Origin: Phytophthora colocasiae | Lineage: Eukaryota; Oomycota; Peronosporomycetes; Peronosporales; Peronosporaceae | DNA length: 64,000 nucleotides | NCBI GenBank assembly: GCA_018806915.1 | Contig: JAGKQI010000046.1 | Coordinates: forward strand, 868,001 to 932,000 | Direction of reading: 5' to 3' | In this document: piece after piece, positions 30,693 through 43,140 of the stretch | Layout: every line of letters starts with the position of its first letter | Position numbering within the stretch: the first letter of the stretch is position 1 | Made by a program: the position numbers and the translations under genes | Notes under the pieces: model-generated | What the model was told of the DNA's origin: nothing | What the model saw: the letters and a program-made list of their open reading frames with translations, nothing else | Databases searched by the model: none

Positions 30693-32202
30693 ATGAGTAC
30701 ACGTACGGCGACAGCAGCGGCATCCACGAAGATAACGAGAACCACGCGCAGAAAGAAGCCAAAGTCCCGAGATGTTGAAGAGAAAACGGAAGACAACGAC
30801 ACAGGTGACGATGCGGTGGGGACACCGAGCAGTGGAACAGAGTTAGAAGTGACTGGAGAGGCAACGGAACAGCCGCGAAGTAAGGTCGTGGAATCCTTCA
30901 GCGACGAAGCTACCGAATCACTTGCAGAACAGACAGAGGGAAGCCTAACCGATGCCGAACTGGAAGACTTTACGAAGATGATCAAACGATTGGAAACAGC
31001 AGTATCCCGGGTGAAGCCGTGGAAGGGGACACAGTACCGGAAGGAATACGTGAGTTAGCTGTTGGCTTGCAGAGATTGACGACGCAGGTAGCGAAGCGGT
31101 TCCCTGAAGCGAACGATGAGTTAAAGGAACGACCTCAGGCGGCATCGATCGATGGAAAACCAAAGAAATACGGACGAACCACGTGCACAAAATCGACCAC
31201 GAGGACGGGGAACGCCACGTGAGAAACATCGAAGTCATGAAAGAAACGAGCGGAGATCGCGAAGTCAACGACAGGAGCGTGGGAGCAGACACAGACGATC
31301 AACCGACCAACACGAGAGGAGATCACCACGGCGACAACGGTATAGATCACCACCCCGACGAGAAGAACGTGGAGATTCACCACCAGATGACGGTGATAGC
31401 TCGGATGACAGCGACAGTGACAGCGATCGGGGACGACCGTATGACAATGACAGGAGCAGTTCGGACGAGAGCTCAGGAGCAGGATCCAGCAATGATGGAA
31501 GCAGCGACTCCAGCAACCATTCTGAGGACCATCGCCGGCGACACCAGAGACCACGACAAGGAGACGTCGGCATGAACATCAAGAACGGGCTAGAGCACGA
31601 GAACGACGTGAACGCCGAGGACGCCGCGAACGAAATGAGCGACGGGCATATAGACGATCGGAAGAACGAGGCGACCGACGCAAACGACGCGTGCGAAACA
31701 TCAAAGACTTAGAGTTGCCGAGTTTTACACCGACACCGAGAGCTTCTGTATCTACGTGGGTGGATCGTTTTGATTTGGCGTTGAAGGGAGCACGAGAATC
31801 AGGACGTAGCGAATGGTCTGATCGTTCATTGCACTTCATACTTGGCAATAAGCTAATGGAGAGTGCAGCACGCTGGTGGGTTAATATGGATCGAAGATTG
31901 CACAAGAAAGATCGTACCTGGACGAAGTTGAAGGTGGCGCTGCTGAGACGTTATGGACCACGAGTTGACAAGTCGGCCGCAGAAGCGAGAGTGCATGCCA
32001 GATACAGGTTTAAAGATGAGCCTTATGCCGATTTTGCTGCTGGTTTGCGAGAGGCTGCAGATGAAAACGAAGTCAACGTGTGTTCCTTGCCCAATTCTAC
32101 CGATGTCTGGATAGAACAGTACGCCAATTAGTGAAGCAACCACCGAGACCTGTGACACTGGAAGAAGCAGTGGAGAAAGCGATTGAGATCGATGACCCGA
32201 TG
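30693..32202 (+). pseudogene. gag: Element D gag, first part (cut by element E)
   Basis: ATG at 30693 opens an acidic N-terminal region, and after frame changes an Arg/Ser/Asp-rich stretch (31152-31690). The retrotransposon gag core lies at 31691-32100 (TWVDRFDLALKGARESG, ARWWVNMDRRLHKK, LLRRYGPRVDKSAAEARV). The frame shifts once more near 32075 to VFLAQFYRCLDRTVRQLVK and EEAVEKAIEIDDPM. Element E then interrupts at the duplicated CGATG (32198-32202); coding resumes at 47407. Confidence 0.75.
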
Positions 32203-32625
32203 TGTAACGGGGATGTTACACGAATGTTTCTCGTTGGTGTGTGACACACGTGGATACATTTATGTGGGTACATAATGGTGTGTGACACTCATGGATACAT
32301 TTATGTGGGTACGTAATGGTGTGGCACACACGGGTAGATACGTAGATGCCCTCAGAGCCTCACGTTACATTTTGATTAGGATTTATTATGCTAGATACTA
32401 AATCCGTTACATTTAGGATTAGGGCAGTAAAGTCAATAAAAATCAGTTTGCATTTTATATAATTAGTGTCAGTTCCTTTGTTTTAGGGACACTGATTCAG
32501 TGAGTCCCGTATTTAGTGGACTACTTGGTTCTTGTATAGAACCGAAGGCTAGTGCCTCGCAAGCAGGACTCTACGAGTCAACTAAACCTCCTCTGTGCGG
32601 TGCACACCTACGCAGCCCCGCTGCA
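32203..32625 (+). repeat. Element E 5' LTR (type I second half)
   Basis: TGTAACGGGG...CCCCGCTGCA with two copies of the 43-bp internal unit. The second half carries tttagtggactacttgg and ctagtgcc, shared with the 5' LTRs of C and F and with both B LTRs. Confidence 0.95.
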
Positions 32626-32682
32626 TCTGGTAGCACTTGTAGTCAATCCAACTCCTGAGTTGAAGACTGTTTCTCTGTGAGA

Positions 32683-33653
32683 ATGGAGCAAGAAGCATAC
32701 GCTCACTTGACTCCGAGTCAGCAGGACACGCTTAACAAGCTTACGTCCTTGCTGGGCCCTGAAGGTATGGCACACCTTGCGTCTCAAGGGCCGGAGGCCG
32801 TCAACGCGCGCCTCGAGGCATTTGCCTCGTACGAGAACGCTCTCGTCGAGCACATTCAGCGGAATGTAAAAGGGGTTACCCCCGCTCCGAGAGCTAAACC
32901 CGTCACGCTCAGTGTGAAGACCTTCCACGCGAAGGAGGGAGAGAACCTCCTGTTGTGGACCCGAGAGGTCGAAATGGCCATGGGGGCCGCCATGCTCCAG
33001 TTGGAGGGACAACGCGTGGCGTTTGCCATCTCTAAGCTCGAAGGTCGAGCACGAGAATGGGCCTTGACGTCTGGGACGTCGGTGGAAGCGGCCTTCCCAC
33101 CTGGGGCGAACTAAAGGCCAAGCTCACACAAGTGTTTGCTCCGCCTAACCAGGCGTATCGCGTGCGATCACGCTTCCTTGCTTGCCGTCAAGGAAAGAAT
33201 GATCTGGTGGACTATGTCCAAGAGCTGCGCACGCTCATTGCCGGCATGGCTGCCGACCCTCTACCTGAGGTGGTCGCCGTGACCGTCTTCATGGAAGGCT
33301 TGCGAGCTGGCGTGGCCAGGACGGAGACATTCCGTCAGAACCCTCGCAGCTTCGAGGACGCTGTGAGCGTGGCACTGAATGCCGAACTCAACTTTAAGTT
33401 GTCAAAGGTCGGTGCTAACAGCACAGGGTCCGGCGGACCTGAGCCCATGGACCTCAGCTATGCTGAAGATGAGGTAGCTGAGCTACGAGCTGCGGTGCAG
33501 CGTATGAGCACCCGCCGGTGCTACATGTGTGGTAGTCCCACACATCTGAGGCCCAACTGCCCTCTGCGCAAAGAGCGCGCCGGCCAGAATGGCCGAAACC
33601 CTGCCGCGGGTCCCGCTTTGGGCTCTGCCCAGGGAAACGCCGGCTCCCAGTAG
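32683..33653 (+). pseudogene. gag: Element E gag, one frameshift
   Basis: ATG at 32683. The capsid part is intact to about 33105, where one missing base (TTCCCACCTGGGG versus TTCCCCACGTGGGG in F) shifts the frame. The rest runs from 33057-33653 with the knuckle [14 protein letters not shown] and the TAG stop at 33651 inside the frameshift hairpin. Confidence 0.85.
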
Positions 33654-33673
33654 ACGCGGGGCGGTCTACTGGG
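33617..33673 (+). promoter_or_regulatory. Frameshift module of element E
   Basis: Heptamer T TTG GGC at 33617-33623; stem arms CCCAGTAGAC 33646-33655 and GTCTACTGGG 33664-33673; gag TAG within the stem. Same geometry as C. Confidence 0.65.
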
Positions 33674-35310
33674 GAAGAACTGAGTTCTGCAGTGCGTGAG
33701 AGGCACTGGGGCTCAGCCCCGAAGAGCTCCGTGCTCTTAAACACGGAACGTGTGAGCAAGCAGGGCTTGCTGGTCGTCCAGGTGGACGTGAAGGGCTTTG
33801 ATAAGCCGTGGATCGTGTTGATCGATTCGGGGGCGTCTGGTAACTACGTCAGACGCTCCACCGTTGAAGGTAGTCAGCAATATGCTGAGGCGCTACGAGC
33901 GCGAAGAGGTGACACATTCACTGTCCGTCTAGCGACGGGCGTCCGTGTCACTGTGGCCAAGGTCCCTATGGACCTGCGGCTGAAGTCCTTGGGCTTCGAT
34001 AGCGTAGAACGCCGCTTGGTCCTTGACCTGGATTCGAGGTACGACCTCATCCTTGGCATGGCGTGGCTAGAGCGCCACGAGCCATGGATTGATTGGAGGT
34101 TGAAGACCTTAGGTGCTACGCACTTCTCTCCTAGTGGAGCTTTGGCGAGTCATGAACCCACCTCTGCTAGGAAGCAGAAGCGCTATTGGCGCGAGCATCG
34201 AGCCGAGTCGGCTATGATGCTGGAAGTCGGTGTGTCCGAGTTAGTGGACAGCACCGAGCGCGGGGACCGCAGTCCTGTTGAGCGCGTAGCGCTGGTTGAC
34301 AGTGAGTCAACGTGTGGGCAAAGCTCACGTAACCCCTGTGGGGCGGCACGTACTCCGCCGAGTGACGCCGGTCATGGACTGTCACTGGATGCCGATGGCA
34401 TCGGGCCTTCCCAGGCCGTGAACTATGGGGCGGCACGTACTCCGCCGAGCGATACTGGTCGTGGACCAAGTCGATCGCTGAGTGTCTCTGACACTGGACC
34501 TGTTACGGTCATTGATTGTGCAGCGGCACGTTCTCCGCTGAGCGGCATCGGTCGTCGACCGAGTGGATCGCAGAGTGTCACTGACACTGGGCCTGAAGGG
34601 GCCGAAACCTGTGCGGCGGCACGTACTCCGTCTAGTGACGTCGGCGGTAGACCGAGTCAGTCACTGAGTGTCACTGACACTGGGCCGGGCAAGGCCAAAA
34701 CCTGTGCGGCGGCACGTACTCCGTCGAGTGGACATTCGTCGGCTAGACGACGACGTCGTAAGGCCCTATGGGCGAGACGCTCTGCGTCTGAGCCGTCCGT
34801 GACGTCAAGTGTCAACGCACAGGAGGGCTGTGGGCAGCTATACACTCTGGTCGATGGAGTGGACGGCAGTGCCGAAGGCAGTGTCCAGCTGGACAGACTG
34901 CCGAGTGTCGACAAACCCCTTGAGTTAGAGGAGATGTCGTTCGCCGACTTTGGCGATGCCTTGAAGGCTGGCGAACTCGCCGAGGTGGTCATCGTTCGAC
35001 CTGAAGAAGAGTTAAACTCATCGTCCGTCGTGGACGGGTCCGTCTTGACCGAGGTCAAGAAGGCGTTGAACGCCAGGAGCGGATCGGAGATCCCCAAGAA
35101 TCCCTTGGACCCCTTTTACTCCTTTCTGAAGGAATATGGAGACGTTGTCTCGAAGGAACCACCGAGTGGCTTGCCTCCTGACCGAGGTGTGCGCCATGAG
35201 ATCGACTTAGTTCCTGGAACTAAGTACTGCGTGACCCGGCAGTGGCCTCTTCCCAAAGAGCAATGCGACGTCATTGACGCCTTCTTCCGTGCGAAGCACG
35301 CTGCGGGCTT
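33674..35310 (+). CDS. pol: Element E protease, repeat linker and RT N-terminus
   Basis: Retropepsin DSGA (VLIDSGASGNYV), DLILGMAWLERH, the CxAARTP repeat array (34336-34750), then ELEEMSFADFGDALKAGEL and the RT start (PPDRGVRHEIDLVPGTKYC). This is the longest unbroken protease-to-RT frame of the family. It shifts at about 35310 by one missing base (GGGCTTGTGCG versus GGGGCTTGTGCG in F). Confidence 0.88.
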
Positions 35311-36932
35311 GTGCGCGAGAGCAAGTCTCCGCACTCCGCACCAACGTTCTGTGTCAGAAAGCCAAATGGCAAGTGGCGTATCGTTCACGCTTTTAACAAG
35401 CTCAACGCCGCCACGATTCCGGCACAGACGCCGATTCCTAGGAAGGATGTTCTTCAGAACAACATGGTGGGTTGCACCATGTATAGTGCGCTCGACTTAG
35501 CCGATGGCTACTATCAGCTGCTCATGCGAGCCAGTGATATCCCGCTTACAGCGGTGAGCACCCCGAGCGGTATGCTCTGGGAGTGGCTCGTAATGCCCCA
35601 AGGGCTCTCGAACGCACCTGCCACGTTCAATCGTCTAGTGACGCAACTGTTCAGGCCCCTGCGGGCATTCGCACAGACGTACTTTGACGACGTGTTCGTC
35701 CACAGTCAGGCCGAACACGGCAAGACTGACGTCGAGGTGCACGTGGAACACGTGAGAGCTGTGCTCGAGTGCATGCGCACAAACAAGTTGTACGCCAACG
35801 CGGACAAGTGCGTCTTTGGCGCGGAAGAAATCCCTTTCCTAGGGTGCTTCATTGGGAAGCATGGCCTTCGTGCTGATCCAGCAAAGGTCAAGGCCATTGT
35901 GGACTGGCCGGTTCCCTTGAACCAGAAGGACTTGCGTAAGTGGCTTGGCTTGGCCAACTACTTGCACAAGTACAGCGAGAACTACGCTGAGTTGGCTCGG
36001 CCACTGTCGGATCTCCTTAAGAAGGATAGCGAGTGGGCATGGCGTGCTGAGCACGAGAGTGCGTTCACTCGCATCAAGGATAGCCTGCTTCAGGCACCGA
36101 TACTGGCGTTGCCAGACCCTGATCGTCCGTTCATCGTCGTCTGTGACGCCTCGGACTTTGCCATTGGCAGTGCTTTGCTACAAGCGGACGCCGAAGGGCG
36201 CGAACGCGTTATCGCGTTTGAGTCTCGACAGCTCAAGGCTGCTGAGAAGAACTATCCAGTTCATGACAAGGAGCTACTTGCGATGAAGTATACTCTCGTC
36301 AAATTCAGGGTTCACCTGCTCGGCTCCAAGCCGTTTGTGATCTACACGGATCATGCGTCACTACGCACAGCGACGCGGTCGCCTCACCTCTCGCAGAGGA
36401 TGGCCCGATGGCTCTCCTTCTTTGCGGAGTATAACTTCGAGGTGAAGTACAAGCCTGGCCGGCAGAACGTCCTCGCTGACGCGTTATCGCGTCGCCCGGA
36501 CTATGAGTTATCTCATGTCACCTCGGTGACGTCGTCCGTGTCGGACATGGTTCGAGCAGCGTACGCTCAGGACGACTCTTGTATCGCGCTGCTTCAAGCT
36601 CTAGGGAGCGATGAGTTTAAGGACTCAAAGGTGACTCTGTCACGACGCCTGAAGGCGAGACTCCAGCGCTATAGCCTGGAAGGCGGTCTGCTGTACTACA
36701 GCACGGGTCAAGATGACCCACCACGTGTGGTGGTTCCTCACGATGAGGACCTGAAGTATCGTATCCTCTATGAGGCCCACGACACGCCCACAAGCGGCCA
36801 CCTCGGTCGCGAGAAGACCTACGGCTCGGTGAGCTCCATGTACTGGTGGCCGAAGCTGTACAAGTGGGTCAGCACCTATGTGCACACGTGCGAGACGTGT
36901 CAACGGGTTAAACCCTCGCCGCATGCGGCGGC
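35311..36932 (+). CDS. pol: Element E RT, RNase H and integrase zinc finger (cut by F)
   Basis: RT with LADGYYQLLM and TYFDDVFVH, RNase H (CDASDFAIG, KELLAMKYTL, LADALSR), then HLGREKTYG and CETCQRVKPSPHAAA, where element F begins. The remainder of integrase is at 44519 onward. Confidence 0.9.
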
Positions 36933-37355
36933 TGCAGCGGGGCTGCGTAGCTGTGCACCGCACAGAGGAAGTTTAGTTGACTCGTAGAGTCCTGCTTGCA
37001 AGGCGCTAGCCTTCGGTTCTATACAAGAACCAAGAAGTCCACCAAATACGGGACTCACACAATTAGTGTCCCTATAATAAAGGAACTAACACTAACTATG
37101 TAAAATGCAAACTGATTTTTATTGACTTTATTGCCCTAATCCTAAATGTAACGGATTTAGTATCTAACATAATAAATCCTAATCAAAATGTAACGTGAGG
37201 CTCTGAGGCCATCTACGTATCTACCCGTGTGTGCCACACCATTACGTACCCACATAAATGTATCCATGAGTGTCACACACCATTATGTACCCACATAAAT
37301 GTATCCACGTGTGTCACACACCAACGAGAAACATTCGTGTAACATCCCCGTTACA
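36933..37355 (-). repeat. Element F 3' LTR (type II second half)
   Basis: In element orientation its last ~200 bp match the E 3' LTR base for base as far as I compared (caataaag, tttggtggacttcttgg, ctagcgcc, cacagctac). The purine tract complement lies at 37356-37371. Confidence 0.95.
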
Positions 37356-37619
37356 CTCTCCCCCACCAAAATTCCGGATACCGTATCCGGAAAGTGTAAA
37401 CACACGACGCGATTATCGGCCGATGGCCACGGCACCACGCCTTGCGCGGACGGCGCTATCTCTCGTGCGCGTTACACGCCTCCGTACGCGATGCCACTTG
37501 GCACACACTTAGGCACAATGCTTATCAAGCATAGGAGCCTACTGGCTCGAGTCATGGGGCTCTACGGGCGTGGAAAGATGGCCACAGGTGGCGTATCTAT
37601 GATACTACTGGATCAGTGA
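37299..37619 (+). CDS. Small antisense ORF (106 aa) in F
   Basis: Same ATG in the LTR and same end (LLDQ) as in C and E; differs from the C copy at several residues. Function unknown. Confidence 0.3.
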   Translation: MYPRVSHTNEKHSCNIPVTLSPTKIPDTVSGKCKHTTRLSADGHGTTPCADGAISRARYTPPYAMPLGTHLGTMLIKHRSLLARVMGLYGRGKMATGGVSMILLDQ

Positions 37620-38006
37620 TCCACAGGGCAAGCCTTTCAGGCTCCCAACGGTTCCACGAACCACACAGCAGTGGGGCCCACTCGCTTTACAGTGTGTGTG
37701 ATCCTCGGATGAGCACTGTGTGCAGGCTTGATGCCCAAGTTGTCCTTGAAGCAGACGCAAGCGCCACTATGTGTCACAGACACTGTGTCTTGTGAATACA
37801 CGTGCTCAGCACAGTCGTAGACACGACAACGAGCACCAGACAGCTAAGCTGTCGCTCAGGAGGAGCATACCTACCTCCTTCTGCTATGCAACATGCGGGG
37901 TCCAATGCATTGGCATCCCTGGCATCCACAGTGCCTCATGACATAGTCATACCCATTGAACGCTTCCAGCGTCAGGTGATCGGATATAATCCGTTTCCAT
38001 CACCAC

Positions 38007-38668
38007 TTGTCACTTAGACAGAACGTCATTAAGACGGTTGTTCATCACGAACCCTCTTCGCTTCATGATCGCGAAGCTCCGAGCCATAGGCCAGTGTTAT
38101 TAAAGGGTCATAGACCCTTGAAACACGCGCTCGAGGCGCATGTAGCTCTACTGCGCTTGCAGTTTGAGCATTCGATGCCACGTCGACGGCACCGACGTGC
38201 TCGCTGCAAGTATTGCAGCTACGGGTCAGAGCCTGAGCTCAGCAACGACCCTGAGGACTCCCACCTTAGTGGGAGGTGCTTGGCACCCGGCGACTCCGTC
38301 GCACGCCTACCGGGCGGTCTGATACCGGGTGTGCCCGATCATACGCGTCAACGACGTCAGGGGGCAATCCTGCCGTAGTGGCACCTCAAACTCCCACGAG
38401 TTCTGTGAGTGAGGGTAACCTCGCCACTTCACCAGATACTGGTTGTGACCTTGGCGACGTCGCCGCGCCATCAGGCGATCCCCATGATAGTGAAGCTCAC
38501 CTTGCTCATCGAGCAGAGCAGGAGGAGGACGAGCGGTCGATTGGTTCTCGTGCTGCGAGTGTAGACGCGCTGCATTGCTTGCAGACCCGCGTCGACTCGG
38601 TGAAGGAGCACGACCACAACGTTGGTCGTCCAACCCATCGCTTAGCGACTGGTCTCGAGGAGACCTAG
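38007..38668 (+). pseudogene. Antisense ORF of element F, one frameshift
   Basis: Homologous to the E antisense ORF (MPRRRHRRARCKYCSYG near its first ATG). The frame breaks near 38360 by an extra G, which also breaks the sense chromodomain frame, and resumes as 38276-38668 (NPAVVAPQTPTSSVSEGN). Confidence 0.4.
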
Positions 38669-39275
38669 AGTAACGGGGACCGGTCTGAGTCGCCTCCTGT
38701 GCTGCATCAGCAGGTCTATGACCTCGAGCATCACGTTGCTCATTTGAGGGATCGGCTAGACCTGTTGGTTCAGATGCAACCACCTGTGACTCTGCCACCT
38801 GCTGCCGTGTAGCCTCCTGCGCATCCACACCCTGCTGTCGTGCAGCCTTCGTCCGACTCGGCGCCGGCGCCTCAGAGCTCACAAGAGCAGGGTCCCGATA
38901 AGGCTTAAGCAAGCCAACGTAGAACACGGGATGTGTTTGCATCCGCTTTGGCAGGTCAAGCGTGTATGCGAGGCCCTTCTTGGCCACGACCGTGAACGGT
39001 CCGATGAAGCGTGGACGCAACTTCGTCTTGAAGACGGCAGACACTGCGTGTGTAGGCAGGTTCTTCGCGTTTAATAAAACTTGGTCACCGACCTTGAATT
39101 CCCACACATTGTCTCTACCTTTGGCATCAGCCTGTTCCTTTTGAACATCTTGGCTTTCGGCCATTGCGTCACGCACACGGCGTAAGACGCTAAGCCTCAA
39201 TGAGAGGAAGTCATCGACTTGTTTACACACGGCACGAGGGCTGATAACAGCAAGCTCGGAGTCGAGCGACGGCAC
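38307..39275 (-). pseudogene. pol: Element F integrase C-terminus and chromodomain
   Basis: Begins MPSLDSELAVISPRAV, with GPY/F (RPRFIGPFTVVAKKG), HPVFYVGLLKPYRDP, a linker with a short direct duplication (AARQQGVDAQEATRQQ) and a chromodomain (QYLVKWRGYPHSQNSWE). The end is frameshifted after RQDCP. Confidence 0.85.
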
Positions 39276-40834
39276 AGTCCCTCCCCCACTAAGCCCGAGG
39301 CCACCGGGACGCGCGGATGCGCGAGGCCGTTCACGTAGAACGGGGTGAAGCCTGTTGAGGCGTGCACCGCATTGTTCATTGAGAACTCAACGAGAGGGAG
39401 CATAGCGCTCCAACGCTTCGGCGTTTCAGCGCATTCGCTGCGGAGGATGTCCTCCAGGACGCGATTCACGCGCTCCGTCTGACCGTCGGTCTGCGGATGA
39501 TCCGCCGTGGACATGTCCAGTCGAGTGCCAAGCACCTTAAAGACGGACGTCCAGAAGTGACCCGTGAAACGGGGGTCTCGATCCGAGACAATGGTCTCTG
39601 GCAGCCCATGCTGACGGAAGACCCGATCGATAAAGATCGTCGCTGTACCAGCGCCATCGACGGTGTCCGGCACAGCCGCTAGGTGAGCCATCTTGCTCAG
39701 ACGGTCAACAAAGACCACAACGCCCGTGTTGCCTACCGAATCCTTCGGCAGGCCAAACACAAAGTCCATACTCATGGACTGCCAACACCCAGAGGGTACA
39801 GGCAAGCTCGCCAAAAGCGCCGCCGCATGCGGCGAGGATTTAACCCGTTGACACGTCTCGCACGTGTGCACATAGGTGCTGACCCACTTGTACAGCTTCG
39901 GCCACCAGTACATGGAGCTCACCGAGCCGTAGGTCTTCTCGCGACCGAGGTGGCCGCTTGTGGGCGTGTCGTGGGCCTCATAGAGGATACGATACTTCAG
40001 GTCCTCATCGTGAGGAACCACCACACGTGGTGGGTCATCTTGACCCGTGCTGTAGTACAGCAGACCGCCTTCCAGGCTATAGCGCTGGAGTCTCGCCTTC
40101 AGGCGTCGTGACAGAGTCACCTTTGAGTCCTTAAACTCATCGCTCCCTAGAGCTTGAAGCAGCGCGATACAAGAGTCGTCCTGAGCGTACGCTGCTCGAA
40201 CCATGTCCGACACGGACGACGTCACCGAGGTGACATGAGATAACTCATAGTCCGGGCGACGCGATAACGCGTCAGCGAGGACGTTCTGCCGGCCAGGCTT
40301 GTACTTCACCTCGAAGTTATACTCCGCAAAGAAGGAGAGCCATCGGGCCATCCTCTGCGAGAGGTGAGGCGACCGCGTCGCTGTGCGTAGTGACGCATGA
40401 TCCGTGTAGATCACAAACGGCTTGGAGCCGAGCAGGTGAACCCTGAATTTGACGAGAGCATACTTCATCGCAAGTAGCTCCTTGTCATGAACTGGATAGT
40501 TCTTCTCAGCAGCCTTGAGCTGTCGAGACTCAAACGCGATAACGCGTTCGCGCCCTTCGGCGTCCGCTTGTAGCAAAGCACTGCCAATGGCAAAGTCCGA
40601 GGCGTCACAGACGACGATGAACGGACGATCAGGGTCTGGCAACGCCAGTATCGGTGCCTGAAGCAGGCTATCCTTGATGCGAGTGAACGCACTCTCGTGC
40701 TCAGCACGCCATGCCCACTCGCTATCCTTCTTAAGGAGATCCGACAGTGGCCGAGCCAACTCAGCGTAGTTCTCGCTGTACTTGTGCAAGTAGTTGGCCA
40801 AGCCAAGCCACTTACGCAAGTCCTTCTGGTTCAA
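39276..40834 (-). pseudogene. pol: Element F RT end, RNase H and integrase
   Basis: Starts after a one-base deletion (DWPVP stop at 40831, then NQKDLRKWLGLANYLH). RNase H and integrase motifs are complete (HHCC, MDFVFGLPK, SDRDPRF, DGQTERVNR). It ends in the frame change RVPVASGLVGEG shared with E, where C reads RVPLTPPRGSLGLGG. Confidence 0.88.
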
Positions 40835-42450
40835 GGAACCGGCCAGTCCACAATGGCCTTGACCTTTGCTGGATCAGCACGAAGGCCATGCTTCCCAATG
40901 AAGCACCCTAGGAAAGGGATTTCTTCCGCGCCAAAGACGCACTTGTCCGCGTTGGCGTACAACTTGTTTGTGCGCATGCACTCGAGCACAGCTCTCACGT
41001 GTTCCACGTGCACCTCGACGTCAGTCTTGCCGTGTTCGGCCTGACTGTGGACGAACACGTCGTCAAAGTACGTCTGTGCGAATGCCCGCAGGGGCCTGAA
41101 CAGTTGCGTCACTAGACGATTGAACGTGGCAGGTGCGTTCGAGAGCCCTTGGGGCATTACGAGCCACTCCCAGAGCATACCGCTCGGGGTGCTCACCGCT
41201 GTAAGCGGGATATCACTAGCTCGCATGAGCAGCTGATAGTAGCCATCGACTAAGTCGAGCGCACTATACATGGTGCAGCCCACCATGTTGTTCTGAAGAA
41301 CATCCTTCCTAGGAATCGGCGTCTGTGCCGGAATCGTGGCGGCGTTGAGCTTGTTAAAAGCGTGAACGATACGCCACTTGCCATTTGGCTTTCTGACACA
41401 GAACGTTGGTGCGGAGTGCGGAGACTTACTCTCGCGCACAAGCCCCGCAGCGTGCTTCGCACGGAAGAAGGCGTCAATGACGTCGCATTGCTCTTTGGGA
41501 AGAGGCCACTGCCGGGTCACGCAGTACTTAGTTCCAGGAACTAAGTCGATCTCATGGCGCACACCTCGGTCAGGAGGCAAGCCACTCGGTGGTTCCTTCG
41601 AGACAACGTCTCCATATTCCTTCAGAAAGGAGTAAAAGGGGTCCAAGGGATTCTTGGGGATCTCCGATCCGCTCCTGGCGTTCAACGCCTTCTTGACCTC
41701 GGTCAAGACGGACCCGTCCACGACGGACGATGAGTTTAACTCTTCTTCAGGTCGAACGATGACCACCTCGGCGAGTTCGCCAGCCTTCAAGGCATCGCCA
41801 AAGTCGGCGAACGACATCTCCTCTAACTCAAGGGGTTTGTCGACACTCGGCAGTCTGTCCAGCTGGACACTGCCTTCGGCACTGCCGTCCACTCCATCGA
41901 CCAGAGTGTATAGCTGCCCACAGCCCTCCTGTGCGTTGACACTTGACGTCACGGACGGCTCAGACGCAGAGCGTCTCGCCCATAGGGGCCTTACGACGTC
42001 GTCGTCTAGCCGACGAATGTCCACTCGACGGAGTACGTGCCGCCGCACAGGTTTTGGCCTTGCCCGGCCCAGTGTTAGTGACACTCAGTGACTGACTCGG
42101 TCTACCGCCGACGTCACTAGACGGAGTACGTGCCGCCGCACAGGTTTCGGCCCCTTCAGGCCCAGTGTCAGTGATACTCAGCGATCCACTCGGTCGACGA
42201 CCGATGCCGCTCAGCGGAGAACGTGCCGCTGCACAATCAATGACCGTAACAGGTCCAGTGTCAGAGACACTCAGCGATCGACTTGGTCCACGACCAGTAT
42301 CGCTCGGCGGAGTACGTGCAGCCCCATAGTTCACGGCCTGGGAAGGCCCGATGCCATCGGCATCCAGTGACAGTCCATGACCGGCGTCACTCGGCGGAGT
42401 ACGTGCCGCCCCACAGGGGTTACGTGAGCTTTGCCCACACGTTGACTCAC
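40831..42450 (-). pseudogene. pol: Element F repeat linker and RT
   Basis: CxAARTP repeats (41990-42420) in one frame, then after a shift near 41985 the linker ELEEMSFADFGDALKAGEL, RT N-terminus and TYFDDVFVH. It ends at VDWPVP by a one-base deletion. Confidence 0.85.
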
Positions 42451-42462
42451 TGTCAACCAGCG

Positions 42463-43101
42463 CTACGCGCTCAACAGGACTGCGGTCCCCGCGCTCCGGT
42501 GCTGTCCACTAACTCGGACACACCGACTTCCAGCATCATAGCCGACTCGGTTTTCCGGATGCTCGCGCCAATAGCGCTTCTGCTTCCTAGCAGAGGTGGG
42601 TTCATGACTCGCCAAAGCTCCACTAGGAGAGAAGTGCGTAGCACCTAAGGTCTTCAACCTCCAATCAATCCATGGCTCGTGGCGCTCTAGCCACGCCATG
42701 CCAAGGATGAGGTCGTACCTCGAATCCAGGTCAAGGACCAAGCGGCGTTCTACGCTATCGAAGTCCAAGGACTTCAGCCGCAGGTCCATAGGGACCTTGG
42801 CCACAGTGACACGGACGCCCGTCGCTAGACGGACAGTGAATGTGTCACCTCTTCGCGCTCGTAGCGCCTCAGCATATTGCTGACTACCTTCAACGGTGGA
42901 GCGTCTGACGTAGTTACCAGACGCCCCCGAATCGATCAACACGATCCACGGCTTATCAAAGCCCTTCACGTCCACCTGGACGACCAGCAAGCCCTGCTTG
43001 CTCACACGTTCCGTGTTTAAGAGCACGGAGCTCTTCGGGGCTGAGCCCCAGTGCCTCTCACGCACTGCAGAACTCAGTTCTTCCCCAGTAGACCGCCCCG
43101 C
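42463..43101 (-). pseudogene. pol: Element F protease
   Basis: Retropepsin with VLIDSGASGNYV and DLILGMAWLERH. It is frame-broken after KRYWREH, where a short inserted run (ttttcc near 42550) replaces the expected codons. Confidence 0.85.
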
Positions 43102-43140
43102 GTCTACTGGGAGCCGGCGTTTCCCTGGGCAGAGCCCAAA
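43084..43140 (-). promoter_or_regulatory. Frameshift module of element F
   Basis: Plus-strand GCCCAAA at 43134-43140 is the heptamer; stem arms at 43084-43093 and 43102-43111. Identical stem to B, C and E. Confidence 0.65.
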